Positions 1-12,220 of a stretch of DNA of 64,000 nt are shown piece by piece. The first letter of the stretch is position 1. Each line of letters begins with the position of its first letter. A program made the position numbers and the translations under genes. The stretch spans positions 3,699,501 through 3,763,500 of the forward strand of contig NC_132985.1 of the NCBI RefSeq assembly GCF_047496725.1, in the 5' to 3' direction. Below the pieces are notes generated by a model. That model had not been told where the DNA came from. It worked only from the letters and a program-made list of their open reading frames with translations, and did not search any database. The DNA comes from Anoplolepis gracilipes. Lineage: Eukaryota > Arthropoda > Insecta > Hymenoptera > Formicidae.

Positions 1-470
1 TCGCCACGCTGCAGCATCTCGATGAAAGTCTTCCGTCGAATTCTCACATTCCACGATCAGCACGTGATTCGCGCGATAATCGAGGACGTCGATCAATCTT
101 ATACATACTACGTGTAATCAGCCAAGTCATTTGCGTACCAATTTATAAGTGATTATTATTTCCGAGAACTCTACGGTACGTATTGGGATTTGCATTTCAT
201 TTTTTATGAACACGAGTATGTAAGAGAATAAAAAATAAAGAATAAAAAATAAAATAGAAGAGAATAAAAATGATACAAGATTTATAGTTTGAAAATTTCA
301 TTAGCGTTTAGATCAGCAGCGATCCTTAATTAAATTTAAAGATAGATTGGTGGAGTATTTTGAGTTTGAACAAGTGCAAGAAAATTTAAGATACTGTCGT
401 AGATAATGTCATGAGGACTTAGAAAGGAAACAAATACCATAAAGGATCGCGAAAGAATTACATTAGGAAT
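1..470. other. Left edge, presumed start of gene A intron
   Basis: This stretch lies inside or beyond the second visible intron of gene A. Bases 1-114 are GC-richer than the AT-rich remainder and are open in a frame on each strand. I see no convincing splice acceptor or C-x5-C motif there, so no exon is called. Confidence 0.3.
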
Positions 471-530
471 TATAGAAGAACGAAGAAAGGGACTAACTCG
501 CAACATATAGTTGCCTGTTTGCGAACTTGC

Positions 531-1559
531 CTTTCGAATTTACTTTCCAGAACTCGATAGATCGTGACTCTGTCAATAGCTCGCTTTCTCCTTTTTAGCT
601 CCGTCCAGGGCCCAAAGTACGTTATGTTCGGCGGTAAAACATAGTTTGCCTCGAAGAAGTACGACAGGGATATAGAATTCAACGGATTTTCAAGCGGCAC
701 CGCGAGAGCGACGAAGATCTGTGAAAAAGTTAATCGCGTGATCGTCGGATGATTTTTCATTTTTGCGCTAGATCCTTCTCGAGATTATAACATTTTCAAG
801 GGAACAAGATCTTTCAAATCTCAAGATGTTCGACATTTTTTTTACGAATAATAAGAAATGATGTTAAAAAATATGTAAATTTCAAGGGAGAGAAATAATA
901 ATACAATTACGTTGCTATTTTAATGTATGACATGTCACTGACAGAAAAACTATCTTGAAACAAAACACTTTTACTTAATTCAAGAAAACTATCTATTTGA
1001 TGGGTCCTAATGACGTATTTACTCGTACTCAAAACGTCTATTTGCTTGAGTAAGTATATTAAAAAAATTAAATGAAAAAATTATTTTTTTCTTAAAGTAA
1101 GTACGTTTACTTATTATAAAATATACACCATTTTTATATTTTAATTTTATAAAATATTTATTAAAATGCATTTTTTAGTTAGAAAAAAACTTAAATTTTT
1201 TAATTTAAAAAAACAATATACTTCAATTAATAAATGATATTATATATTTTATAAAAGTGATATTTAAATGTAGAAAATATATAGATAGAAAATAATATAA
1301 TATGCACATTTACTTAAAATTATATACTTTTATTTAAATAAAATTATTAATTCTTTCTATTAAAAGCAAAGGTTTCAAGAAAATACATTTCCTTGATTTA
1401 AAAGAACTTTTCCCTTAGTGTATATATTAATTACTAATTTAAATATGCATTTATACTCACGCCCATGTTACTGTTTTCAGGAAATGTCAGACTTCTGATC
1501 GGTCGATGCAATATTTCTGCGATATCCGAATTCACTTTTGATAGCACAATGTGCGACAT
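531..1559 (-). CDS. Gene A: DM4/DM12-family protein, 3' part beyond the window
   Basis: Two minus-strand exons are visible, 1559-1461 and 718-531. The first encodes 33 residues from the only in-frame ATG and ends in R-P-I-R-S-L-T-F-P at a GTGAGT donor in phase 0. The second follows a TTTTTTCACAG acceptor and encodes the core: an A-V-P-L turn, F-E-A-N-Y-V-L-P-P-N-I-T with a glycosylation sequon, the basic run R-R-K-R, and Y-R-V-L-E. It ends in phase 2, as in genes E, F and G. The donor there reads AG|GCAAGT, so this is probably a GC-AG intron. The C-x5-C and C-x6-C exons are not found in bases 1-470 and presumably lie to the left of the window. The visible N-terminus has no clear signal peptide, so an upstream exon may be missing. 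The family's molecular function is unknown; family membership is inferred from the shared motif order. Confidence 0.62.
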
Positions 1560-2181
1560 CAACTTCAAATTAAATATAAAAAATCTACAAATTGAATTAT
1601 ACAGTCAAAAAATTCAAAATCAAGAAGTCAGTTATTAAAATATACAAGTAATGTATAATAATTACATATATATTTGTCTCTCTTTCTCTCTTTCTCTTTT
1701 CTCTATATTTAATATTATAATAAATTCACTTTCCTTTTGTTTGATTATTAATAAATAAAGCACTGATATTATTTAGCTCAATTAGAGTTTGATAAACATC
1801 TGGCGAAGTATAGAGTGAAAAAAAGAGAAAGTATTGAATTCTGAAAGCTTACAAGATCTTTTCTATCCGGCAAAGCATGGCAGTTCACATTCACAGAAAC
1901 CGCTTCAATCTACAGACTATCAAACTTTGCGTCGATTTACGTGAGTAATCGAGAGCGGTGCTTCGCGACGTCGAAACATGCAAATCGGTTTCTGTCAGAT
2001 GTCACTTTGTGTACAGTTATGACTGACGAACGTTAACTAACGTGCACACACGGAAACTTTTTGGTATTAATTATTCCACTACTTATTCACGCGACCGGAA
2101 TATTGATTCGTCGCATCTCGTGAAATTCGTGATTAAATTTCACGTGTGTTTGAACTAACTGCCGAAATTACGAATGATAAT
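1560..2181. promoter_or_regulatory. Divergent intergenic region between genes A and B
   Basis: The start codons of A (minus) and B (plus) face away from each other across about 620 bp, so this stretch should hold both promoters. The A side is AT-rich. The half nearer B is GC-richer and unique-looking. I see no convincing TATA box and propose no start site. The regulatory role is inferred from gene orientation only. Confidence 0.4.
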
Positions 2182-3031
2182 ATGAAGAAAGATTCTCACC
2201 TGATACTGACGGCACTTCTTGTGTGTGTCTGTCGATTCGAAGTTGAATCGAATGGTCGAGTGATAAACTTCTTTCGAGAACGACGGCATCTTTTGTTTCC
2301 TGACCCGAAAGAAAGCGAGACTAGATATCAGGTATGTAATATTTAAATATAAATAATTTAATAATTATATATAGATAATGTAATAATATGTATAACAGTA
2401 AAGTGTATATGAGTGTGTAATAATGGAATATTTGATCCAAGTATTTGAATTTTCTTACGTATATTGAAAATTTTAAATCAAGATACATATGCTTTTACTC
2501 TCAGATTACATTTTCGTTTGTTTGACGTGATGATTGAAGTTTTTAATATCTTTATTTGCGCTGTATATTTTATTCTATATATTTTAGATTAAACTTTGAG
2601 AAATTATAAAATATGATGATATATTAAAATATTGTATTCTTATGTTTTTTTTATAGAGCTTATATTTTTCTAATATTATATGTATTTATAATTTATAATC
2701 ATAAAAAGATATTAAAATATTGAATAATTTTTAACAAATAGATTTACAATTTTTAAGAATAGAGAGATAAGTATATTTAATTTTCGTAAAACTATTTTTA
2801 TCATATTATATTTCTATTTTTTTTACATTGTTTTATGCTTTTTGCACTCGAAATAGAACAAGTATCTATATATTCGCGCTTGAAAGAGAAAAGGAAAATG
2901 GTCACGAGAACTATAGAAATTGTAATTGAAAGGATTAAACATACATGCATTAAATCGGTCGCATTCAAATGCAAATTTCATAGCCTTACAAAAATTACTC
3001 CGATAATAAATCCTAATTCTCTAATAATAGA

Positions 3032-3063
<32 letters not shown>

Positions 3064-6000
3064 GAATATTCCACACATTTCCGTGATACAGATCAGCGAT
3101 GATGGACGACGCGGAGATTATCAGTGTTATCACCTTCGTTGTTAATATTGACTTAACGTATCTTCCGACGCGCGCCGAAGAAAATAGCCCGCTCGCGAGC
3201 TCTCGCACCAAGCGTTTAATTAAATTTGCGTAGGTGCTCTTCGGGCTCGGGCTGCCCATGGAGGGCGAGATATCCACGATTCTCGGTTATGTGCTGAAAT
3301 GCAATTATGATCTTCCCTACAACGCGTCGGACTTCGTGCAGCAGTGGCGGTCACGATTAAAGAGATCCGAGAACGACTTTGCATTATCGCGGACGACAAC
3401 GAGCGAAGGTAAAGTGCAGTCGCGGCTTAATCGCGCGTGTATATAAAAATGAGCCCATTTCCTCCCTCCCTGTCACCCTTCTTCGTCCCTTGAGCCTCGG
3501 CTACGGGCGTGCAACGCAGTTTTGCGAATTACGTTCGCTTTTTAATTTTCCCTCTTCATTTTTGCGCGTCGCGCCCTGTCAAAGGCATTATCGTCTCGTT
3601 CTCGCGGAAAATCTCTTGGAAATGCACGAAACGGAAATCACGGAGTGTAACGAACGAGACGATAATGAAACGCATAATAGTGGCGCGAAAGCGACGCGGG
3701 TAATTAAACCGCGGCGCGGGACGAACGCACGGCTTAATGAAACGCAACGAGTGCGGAGTCACGTATTTAAGGGACGCGATTAACGAGGGGATAGCGTCGC
3801 GAACATAAAGCAGTGGATTTATGTCCGGACGCCAGCTAATTGATGTAGACGTATTAGTTCTCCCTCGTTAGAGATACGAAGAGGGATATGACGTTGCAAG
3901 GATTGTTCACTTATAAATACGCATTTCATGTTTTACTGAATTTTCTTTTTTTTTTAAACATCTGTATTTATTTTAATTTTATCTCCAAAACGTTAGCTCC
4001 AGTGAATAAACGTTTTAATCATAACAAATATTATTCAGTAATATTTGGCGAGGATGTGTCTTTAAATACTTTCAGATATCAAGCATTGAGTACCCTCTCT
4101 TTGTCCACATAACCGCGGAGATAAACACGGAATATTAATGGGGAGATGTGATTAATTCTCGTCCTGAGATGATTAATTATCCGTTTATTAGATGTTCATA
4201 GGAGAGATTACAAAAGTGTGGAATATTTCGAGGATATTATTAAGATACTCACAGATCTCTCTGTCTTTTCGAAACATTTTTGTGCGAGATATATTTAGAA
4301 AAGCTATATCATGCCAAGAGTATCATTAACGCGATAAAACGCGTTTTAATTTGTAACGAAGGTATTATTGCACAAAAAAGCGTTAGAAAAAGATTTCGTA
4401 CAGTCATTTAACGTCATAAGAGTTTTTATGGCAAACATTTATTACTAAGAGTATATCTAGTATCTTATATTAAAATATTTCAGTTTCAAAGATGAGCTTT
4501 TTAAAGAGAACATCGATAAAGTAACTATGATAAATTGATTTAATTTTTAATTCTGTGCAGTGTAAACAATAGGCATATTTAATTTCGCATTCCTTACGGA
4601 AAACTTATCGTCTTATCGTCGCGTTTTCATATCGTTTTGTGTAGTAGAAAAAAGAAATTAAGGGCACAAGAATCTCCGCCCGAGGCGCATTCTTTATTGG
4701 AAACTGTCGATAAAATACTGAGAAGTTTGCATGCCTATCCCACTATCTTTGCTCGCATTTTTTTTTATTGAAAATTACTTTAGTCGTGAAATAAAACGAG
4801 AATAAAGAGAGAAATCGAAGCTACTGGAATTTTTATGATGGCGGCATGGCCGATACTTCTCTTCGCAGTAATCTTGCTCTTCAACGTAATCTTTCGCGAA
4901 GATTAAAAATAAGAGAATGACAACTCTTGAAAAATGTAATTGCAAGCGGAACAGAAATAGAAATATGCATACGTCAGAATAGGAAAGGTTTTTTCTCTCT
5001 CTTTTTTTCTTTTTTTTTATTTCCAAAGGATAAAGTTTTGAAATAAAGTTTTCAATTGCAAAAATTCGTATTCGATTTTCTTATTTATACGTGAAAGTCG
5101 AACTCGCGTTACGTCATGGGAGCAATTTGCTGGCGCGATCTATCGCGTGGTTTTTTGTAAGTTTACAATAACTCATTTAAAGCGAGATCCACGTTCTTTT
5201 TCGTCCTTTTACTAGTTACGGCAACCGTACATTTCTAGTGGCGACGACCGAATGGCTGTTTACCGCAGATGTTTCCCCCTTTTTACGAGGTGAACTCGCC
5301 ACCGGCATCAGGTTTTTTCCCTCATTTTCGCCCGGAAGGAACTTACGCGGGACGGTTCCGCCTGGAAGTCAATAGAAACACGTGCTGTTGCACCGTTAAC
5401 GTTGATAGGTCACTCGACACTACACTACGCTGTGCTACTGTCATACGCTTCTTTTACGATCCCCGTAATATTAACGTATACGTTCGGGAAGTCACTACAC
5501 GGTCAGCTCTTTTTTTTACGAGTTTTGCGACGGATGTTGATTCGATAGAGATTTGAAGAGTACGGAGAAAGTTTAGAATACAGAATCAACAATATTTTGA
5601 ACGCAGGGTACACGTGGAAAGCATGATTGAAATCCCGTTATAACAGTGAAAATCAGATTCGCTGTGTTTAAAAGATTAATTTCATACGGTAAATATGCAC
5701 ACATCAATATATAAATAGATTTAACTGACACACTGCATTGTTAATTAAATACAAAATTAAAAGTAGGAAATTAATTAAATTTTAGTCAATTTTAATTAAC
5801 CAGTTTTTAGGCAAATAGCCTAATATAATAAATTACAGCTTTGAAACGTTGCTACATTTAACATCCTCTAGATTACAGAATTTTAATATATCTTCAAATT
5901 ATATATATATATATATATATATTAAGATTTTGTATATATAAATATATATATAGATATTAAGATATCTGCGTATATATTTATATATACAGAATTTTAATAT

Positions 6001-6952
6001 ATCTTCTATAAGTAACTTCTATAAGTAGAAGTTGAAGATAATATTTCGTAATTGGTGAAAAACCTGTTAATGGCAGATTCTTGAGATCATTTGGAGTCGA
6101 TTTTTCCTCAGCAAAAATATTGAGAGACATCATCATTTTTTGCAAGTTTCCAATTTTTTTCATTATATATTTTTGCATTTAAGCCTTAAATTAAAATCCT
6201 ATTAGAGTAAATTCTATCTAAAATTAACTAAAGAATGTAGTTTTGGTAATTTTTTAACTCCAAAAAGTTTAGTTTGCGAAAAGCACCTTTCTTCAATCGC
6301 TTATAACTCGGAAATGATTGATGCCTCGACATTTTCACTGAAGAAAAATAGTCCCCAAATGATCTCAAGAATCTGCCATTAGCAGGTTTCTCACCAATTA
6401 CAGGGCACCCTGTATATATATATATATATATCTGCTTCTTTTCTTGTGTATCAATCACCGTAAACGCGAAAAGAGGGACATTTCGTTGAAGAGCCGCGTT
6501 AACCGACTTGTGGAAAGATTCTCGCGCGGACCCCTATTGCGTGTTCTTTCCGCAACGTTTACACAACGGTTGGGAATAAAAACGAGCTCGATTTGGCCCA
6601 GGTGTTGTTTGTCCACGTAATTTTGGTTTTATTTTCAGGTCACATGACGCGATGGACGTTGTACGGGATGCTGGAATCGACGATGGAGCGTTTCGGCTCC
6701 GGCCGGGCCTGTCTGCTGCGCGTCGTCTGCGAATCCGCGGCGTATCCCTTTGACAAAGGACACGGCCTCCTGGGGGAACTATTGCACGTCCTCCTGACGC
6801 CGTCGACGACCAACGAGGAATATGAAATCTACTCGAATCGCGAGTATCACGCTGCCGAGGCGATCGGTAGGAATACGCGCGGAAAATGCGCGTTCTTTTA
6901 TCCGGAATGCGAGTACAATCCGCTCGATTACTTCACCAGACTGCACGTTTGA
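2182..6952 (+). CDS. Gene B: secreted DM4/DM12-family protein, 212 aa
   Basis: Exons 2182-2331, 3234-3408 and 6639-6952 join in phases 0 and 1 to give 212 aa. I chose the ATG at 2182 over the in-frame ATG at 2146 because it places a clean hydrophobic signal peptide at residues 3-18. Then come R-E-R-R (32-35) and H-L-L-F-P; a turn reading G-L-G-L-P (54-58); N-Y-D-L-P-Y-N-A-S (74-82, sequon N80); a basic R-L-K-R; W-T-L-Y-G-M-L-E (114-121); C133-x5-C139; L-L-G-E-L-L-H (152-158); Y-H-A-A-E (178-182); and C192-x6-C199 in the Y-P-E-C context. Unlike C to G, there is no intron after the L-L-T motif at 160-162. A fold-back repeat lies in intron 2. AATAAA occurs 124 bp after the stop. The product is probably secreted or lumenal; its function is unknown. 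Confidence 0.82.
6047..6414. repeat. Fold-back (inverted-repeat) element in gene B intron 2
   Basis: Bases from about 6047 to 6150 recur, imperfectly, as the reverse complement at about 6290-6403. Both arms contain T-A-A-T-T-G-G-T-G-A followed by A-A-A-C-C-T-G and a run ending in ATCATTTGG. The right arm ends in the small palindrome TACAGGGCACCCTGTA (6399-6414), a sequence reminiscent of transposon termini. This fits a decayed MITE or fold-back element; no coding sequence lies inside it. Confidence 0.55.
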
Positions 6953-7075
6953 GTAAACTCATCGATTTCTCGAGCAACGCAATTCGCGAATTTCCCTATC
7001 CGAAGATTCGTCTATCGTTTCGACTAACTGATCAAAGGTTGTGCAAAACTACCGATGCCATGTTTATTTGCGAGA

Positions 7076-7081
7076 AATAAA
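7076..7081 (+). terminator. Candidate polyadenylation signal of gene B
   Basis: This AATAAA lies 124 bp downstream of the gene B stop codon and is the first canonical hexamer after it. The surroundings are AT-rich, so chance occurrence is possible. Confidence 0.4.
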
Positions 7082-10000
7082 TCTACAACTTACTTTTTTA
7101 TAAAAACGTTTAAAGAATTAATCTATATTATTTTTTAATGTAAAGATTAATTCTTTTTTAACCTTTAAAAATATCACTTGTGTTTTAAGCGTAAATTATT
7201 TTGTAGGTAAATGAAGAGATTGAGTCCAAACTGCTCTCTTTTCTCCCTGACAAGCGTCGAATCGACATTATATAAGTTATAAGTTATGGTCTTTTCTGCT
7301 ATTATTCAACGCACACTATCTATAGTCGACATCGCGTAGTAAAATAACGCAATAGAAGAAATCTGAATGTATATATCGAGAATACTTATGCAAAATTGTG
7401 CATTAAAAGTCATACTGCGGCCTCGGATTCTCCTCTGTTCTTCTCAAACATGCTGACATAACGTGAATAAAATCCACGAATCGAGAAGTCTCTTCGGATC
7501 GCTCTATTGTCCGCGGGAAGGGACCAGCGCGTGAGCGAGTTGCCGCGAAAAAGAAGAAAAAAAATAGGTCGTTCTCCTGCATAATTTATAAAGGGAACTT
7601 TGTAAAGGGTGCGCACAACGACGAAATTGCTAAGTATGCAAAAGCCGAGGGACGTCCACCTGTCCGTTTCGCGATCGCTTCGAAAGTTTGCTCGGTCGCT
7701 ATCGCGTCGTCGTTTCACTCGTTGAAGCAGCAATTTCTAGCAAAATTTTTTTCTCACCCCCCCCCTTCTTCTTTTCACCCCATCGTCGCTGGTCTAGATT
7801 AGAAAAAAAGCGGAACGGTTCGACTTACCGCGAATGAAAACAACCACCATATTCATTGTCTTCGCGGAACGCGCTTCTTTTTGAGGTTTTTTATATTTTA
7901 TAAATGAGTAGCTCGTATATTACGCCGAATTTTTCGAGCTTCCTACAAAATTTTTCACGATTTCCGACCACCCGATTTAAAACCACGGGGCTTTTATGAA
8001 TTAAGTACTCGTCGCGTCGGCTAAACTAAAAACATATATGTATTACGCAGACCGCCGCATGTTCGCAATTTATTAAATACGAGCTCTTTTTAGCACCGTT
8101 ATTTGAATATTCAGTTCATATAAAGTAAAATTTTACAGAAGCAATTTAACTATCATATTTTCTGAAATATTGATTAGTGAAATATAATAGAAAGGATTAA
8201 CGCATAAAAATAAATGTCTATAATAAAATATTTTTGGTCTGAATTACATAAATCGAGAGGTCTTTTTTTTAACAATGATTGCTACATATTTGAAGGGGAG
8301 ATATTTCAAATGCACAAGAATTTTAACGCAGAATTATTTTCAATTTAAAACATTACTTCCTAATCAAATCGCAATTTGCGTTGTAATTAAAAAAGTTTTC
8401 ATGAGAGAAAATATGAGTGTTCTCCTATAAAAATATTTTTTGTAAGTAGCGTATGAACTCGGTAAAAAGCTTGAGAATGCAATAGAAGTATTCATTTTTG
8501 AAAAAGTTCGCGACCCTTGTACCTAATTCGATGTTATTTTTGATGCGTTTAAAGTCTCGAGTCGTTTAAATTAACCATTTTCAGAAAATAGAATTAAAAC
8601 TCTCCATAATATCCTGAAAATGACCGCAGAACGCTGTAATTTTAATCGAACGATTTTGATGATACACACGTGCTCACAGTCAGAAATATTTTGAAAGAAA
8701 TCGCCCAAGGGCAATTGAAAAATTATGATGTTTGTCTGCAAATTTTCTCCCATATCCGTATATATTAATTAAACTGACGAAAAATTGACACATTATGAAT
8801 AGGATTAACGTTGAAACGTCACTTTATATCAAACAATATCTTAATTCTTATAATACTAATAAAAGTAATACAAAAAGCGATACAAAAAATATGTGTCTAA
8901 ATTTTTCAAATTTTGCTTCATCAACGAGTGCTCTAAAACCATCATCGTAAAAAAAAATAGATTAAATAGTTTAATATCCACGATTTATATGAAAAAAGTT
9001 TAACATCTTCCGGGTGGTTTTACAATTAATAATTAATAGTAAATGTTGTTTTCCTGCATGATATTGAAGCTGCTTATCAATACGCATCAACGCTTTCATG
9101 AAGAGTTTGTTCAAGAAAGTTTACTTTAAGTTCTGCTTGGGAAACCCTCGCGTACTGCTTAAACCTTAACTTACGTTTTGCTTATGTTTGAAGGGCGTCG
9201 GAAATATTCCGTTGTATTGAGAAAAGATAAATGATCTTCAGTGGAGCTTGCGTCGCTGGAAACGTTTCAAGCCGGAAAAAAGTTTCGATCGTTTTTCTTC
9301 CCATTCGTTTTCTTTCATTCGACGCGGCGAGAAGGTATTTACCAAGACGTTTTCCTTCCTCTTCGCGATTATGGGATTTTATATGATTGCTTATGAGAAA
9401 ATATTAGGCATTGTTCGCTCGTCGCGCTTGGCACAGGAGAAGAGCTCCGCCGCAAATAAATCTCTTGTAAAATAAAAACAAAATTTTGATCGAGTTCCAA
9501 CGATATTTGGTACACAGGATGCAGTGCCATTCATAGAAGTTTGTTTACTGCGTTTGCTATTGATCCGAAAAAATATATTACTTTGTAACAAAACCGTTGT
9601 TTGTGTCAAAATAATTATAACGAAAGATTCACGTTTATAGATCTTAACAAAGGATTCACATAATTATTCTTTGCCATAAAGGAAAAGTGAACTACTTGCA
9701 ATTATGAATACATCAAGAAAGAATGATAGAGAGACTTGATATAATTTAGCAAGAAATTATAATGTGTAGAAAAAAGTCAAAGATTCTCGAGATTATTAAA
9801 TTATTAGAAAATAAGTAAATTCGTTTCAATTATTATAAAATGGTACTAATCGAATCGATTCTCTAGCTGCATTAAAAACTATTACTGAGAAATTAAAGTA
9901 CAGAAAAAAGGGCCGAAAGGAACGAGGGAGAGCGCAAACACATAGCCGCACGTTTGAATCTCTCAGGGTAAGAAAAATAAGTTGGGATAATCTTCGTCAA

Positions 10001-10416
10001 CATCGTTCGCGGTGCTTATGGAAATCGAGCCTCGCTTTTCCTTTAACCATTATGAGATTTTCTAGACGTCAGCTATCCGCTGTCTGTGAAATGCGCTGCA
10101 TTAAACTGCCCATTTCCGGTCCGGAGGATTGAAGACAGTTTTCCCAGCCGCGGCTGGGCTTTTCATCGAGCTTACACACCGAGTTTTTCGATAATCACCT
10201 TTCATAACCACGTTTCCCTCTCGGTTACTTTTTTTTATTCCCTTCCCTAGAATATTCCTCCCGACGAGCCGATATCGCCTCGCCATCCTTCCGGTATAAT
10301 CAACCCCACAGGAATGCGACGAAACGAGGAAAATATCCTGCTCGCGACGTTTATCTATGTATCTGTATTTTCTATTTATATTTTACACACGCGAAAAATT
10401 TTCTCCAAGAGATACG

Positions 10417-10420
<4 letters not shown>

Positions 10421-10452
<32 letters not shown>
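10421..10452 (+). repeat. (GA)n microsatellite, about 16 units
   Basis: An uninterrupted GA dinucleotide tract of about 32 bp. It encodes the R-E repeat of a spurious overlapping ORF. Confidence 0.95.
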
Positions 10453-10455
<3 letters not shown>

Positions 10456-12220
10456 ATAAAACATCGTGCTGTAACGGGCAATCATTCAGTGTGAAATGCA
10501 AAATGTATATTATTTTTATTCGCGTTTATGGAATTTTTCGTCGAGTATATTTTACGCTTCCTCTTCCTGAAGCAGCAAAACCAGCGGCGAATTATCGACA
10601 CCACTGACCATTTTTAATATCGAGCGAAAAGCGACAAAGAAACCAGAATTGCCGGTCACTTGTTATTATATGCTAGCTGCTTCGACATTAACGATCATCG
10701 ACCTCAGCCCTTCCCCGCGAAACATGGCAGGAGGATACATACTTTGAAAGTGGGTCGACGAGCGCAGTTTTTTTAAACTGCCGGTGCTTTCATGATCTCG
10801 GATAACTTTAATTCGTCGAACATTTTTCAATATCTACCTAGCATCGACAAAAATTTATATTCAAACATGTTTGCTTGTAATCACAACGAGGGAGAGAGAC
10901 AGACAGACTGCATCGCGCATAAATTTTAACGTTACACAGTGCACGTCATGTTTCGCATAACGCAATTCGATATTATTAGACGTTTATAAAAATTTATAAC
11001 CCAGGCATTTTTCATCAATCTATCAGTATTTACGTATTATTAAAAAATCGTATCTTATTTTTATTATGTTTTTTTTTTACTTTTTTATACATTATTTAAA
11101 TTATTGAAAACGTGTAATATGTTGTACAGATATCATTTTACACGTGATACACTCATGACTTCATTAATCAATCTTGAATACTTTCTATAATAAATAATTG
11201 TTCTACAGCTTGTTAATATTCTATGTTGAAGCAAATTGAAATTCTGAAATTAAGGAGCAAAGTAGTAAAAATTATCTAAATTATGAATTATTATTCAAAT
11301 TATTGCAAAATATTTCTTTAAGATTCTTTCAATTGTTAAGAAATTATTAATACACATATATTGTATATAATATATTTTTTAAATATTATTAATCAATGTT
11401 AGATATTTTTATAGAAAGAAAAGAGTTCAAATATTTAGACTAAATAAATAAGCTAAATCTTATAATTTAGACAAGAGTATATAAAAGAAGGTTATTAAAG
11501 TTGGATTATTAAAATGAAATATATCCCCATGTAATGTCCGCTTACTTTCTTTCAAACGTTTGTAAATTTCTTCAAAAACATTCTCGAGCTCAAGTCTTTA
11601 ATTCATTGCTTCTTGATCAGTTGAATAATGCATTCTTCTATTCGCTCCGCGGAATTTATTATAATAAAACTTTTGCGTACTTTAATTTTATTCTCATCAA
11701 TTCCATTAAACCATAAGAAGATTTTCCACGTGGCGTTATCGATTCTGCTTAAATCCCGCGGCATGGTCTTTGAATCGCGAGTATTAATCCGCTCTCGAAC
11801 AAGCTATTCGCGCAAATTTATTGAGTTGTGGGTGACCAAAATCCTTTCAAAGTGATTATGTCGCCGAGATTAATTACGCATTAACTACTGCATCAAATGA
11901 CAGCATTGACGATTACTCGTTTTAGGGAAGAGAGATCATCTGACGCATTTAATTGCGTGATAAAATTTATGTACGCAAACACATTTCACACGCACAGATG
12001 GATATTTACATTATTTTTAATAATTAATTTTCTGTATTATTCTTTCAATTCACTCTCGTATATCATCGGTACAAATCTTACAAAGGCAAAGCTCTTCCGG
12101 TTCATTATCCAGTTAACTCGCATCAGTCGACTAATTTGCTGACTATTAATTGCGATAATTGGCACGTTTGACTACCTCGACCGACGAGCGTTAAATTGGC
12201 AGTTTCGCTAAAGTTTAAGA

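Larger units (their letters stand above)
6953..12220. other. Intergenic, B to C
   Basis: Mostly AT-rich sequence with open frames on both strands that carry no recognisable motif and no splice-bounded DM4/DM12 exon. It contains a C-run near 7756-7766, the (GA)n tract at 10421-10452, and the promoter side of gene C near 12100-12220. I see no gene here. Confidence 0.5.

Noticed and set aside
1..114. GC-richer open frames at the left edge as the next exon of gene A
   Set aside because: Minus-strand readings include F-D-G-R and R-R-K-T-F-I-E-M-L fragments, but in phases that do not fit the gene A intron, and no pyrimidine tract precedes the possible AG.
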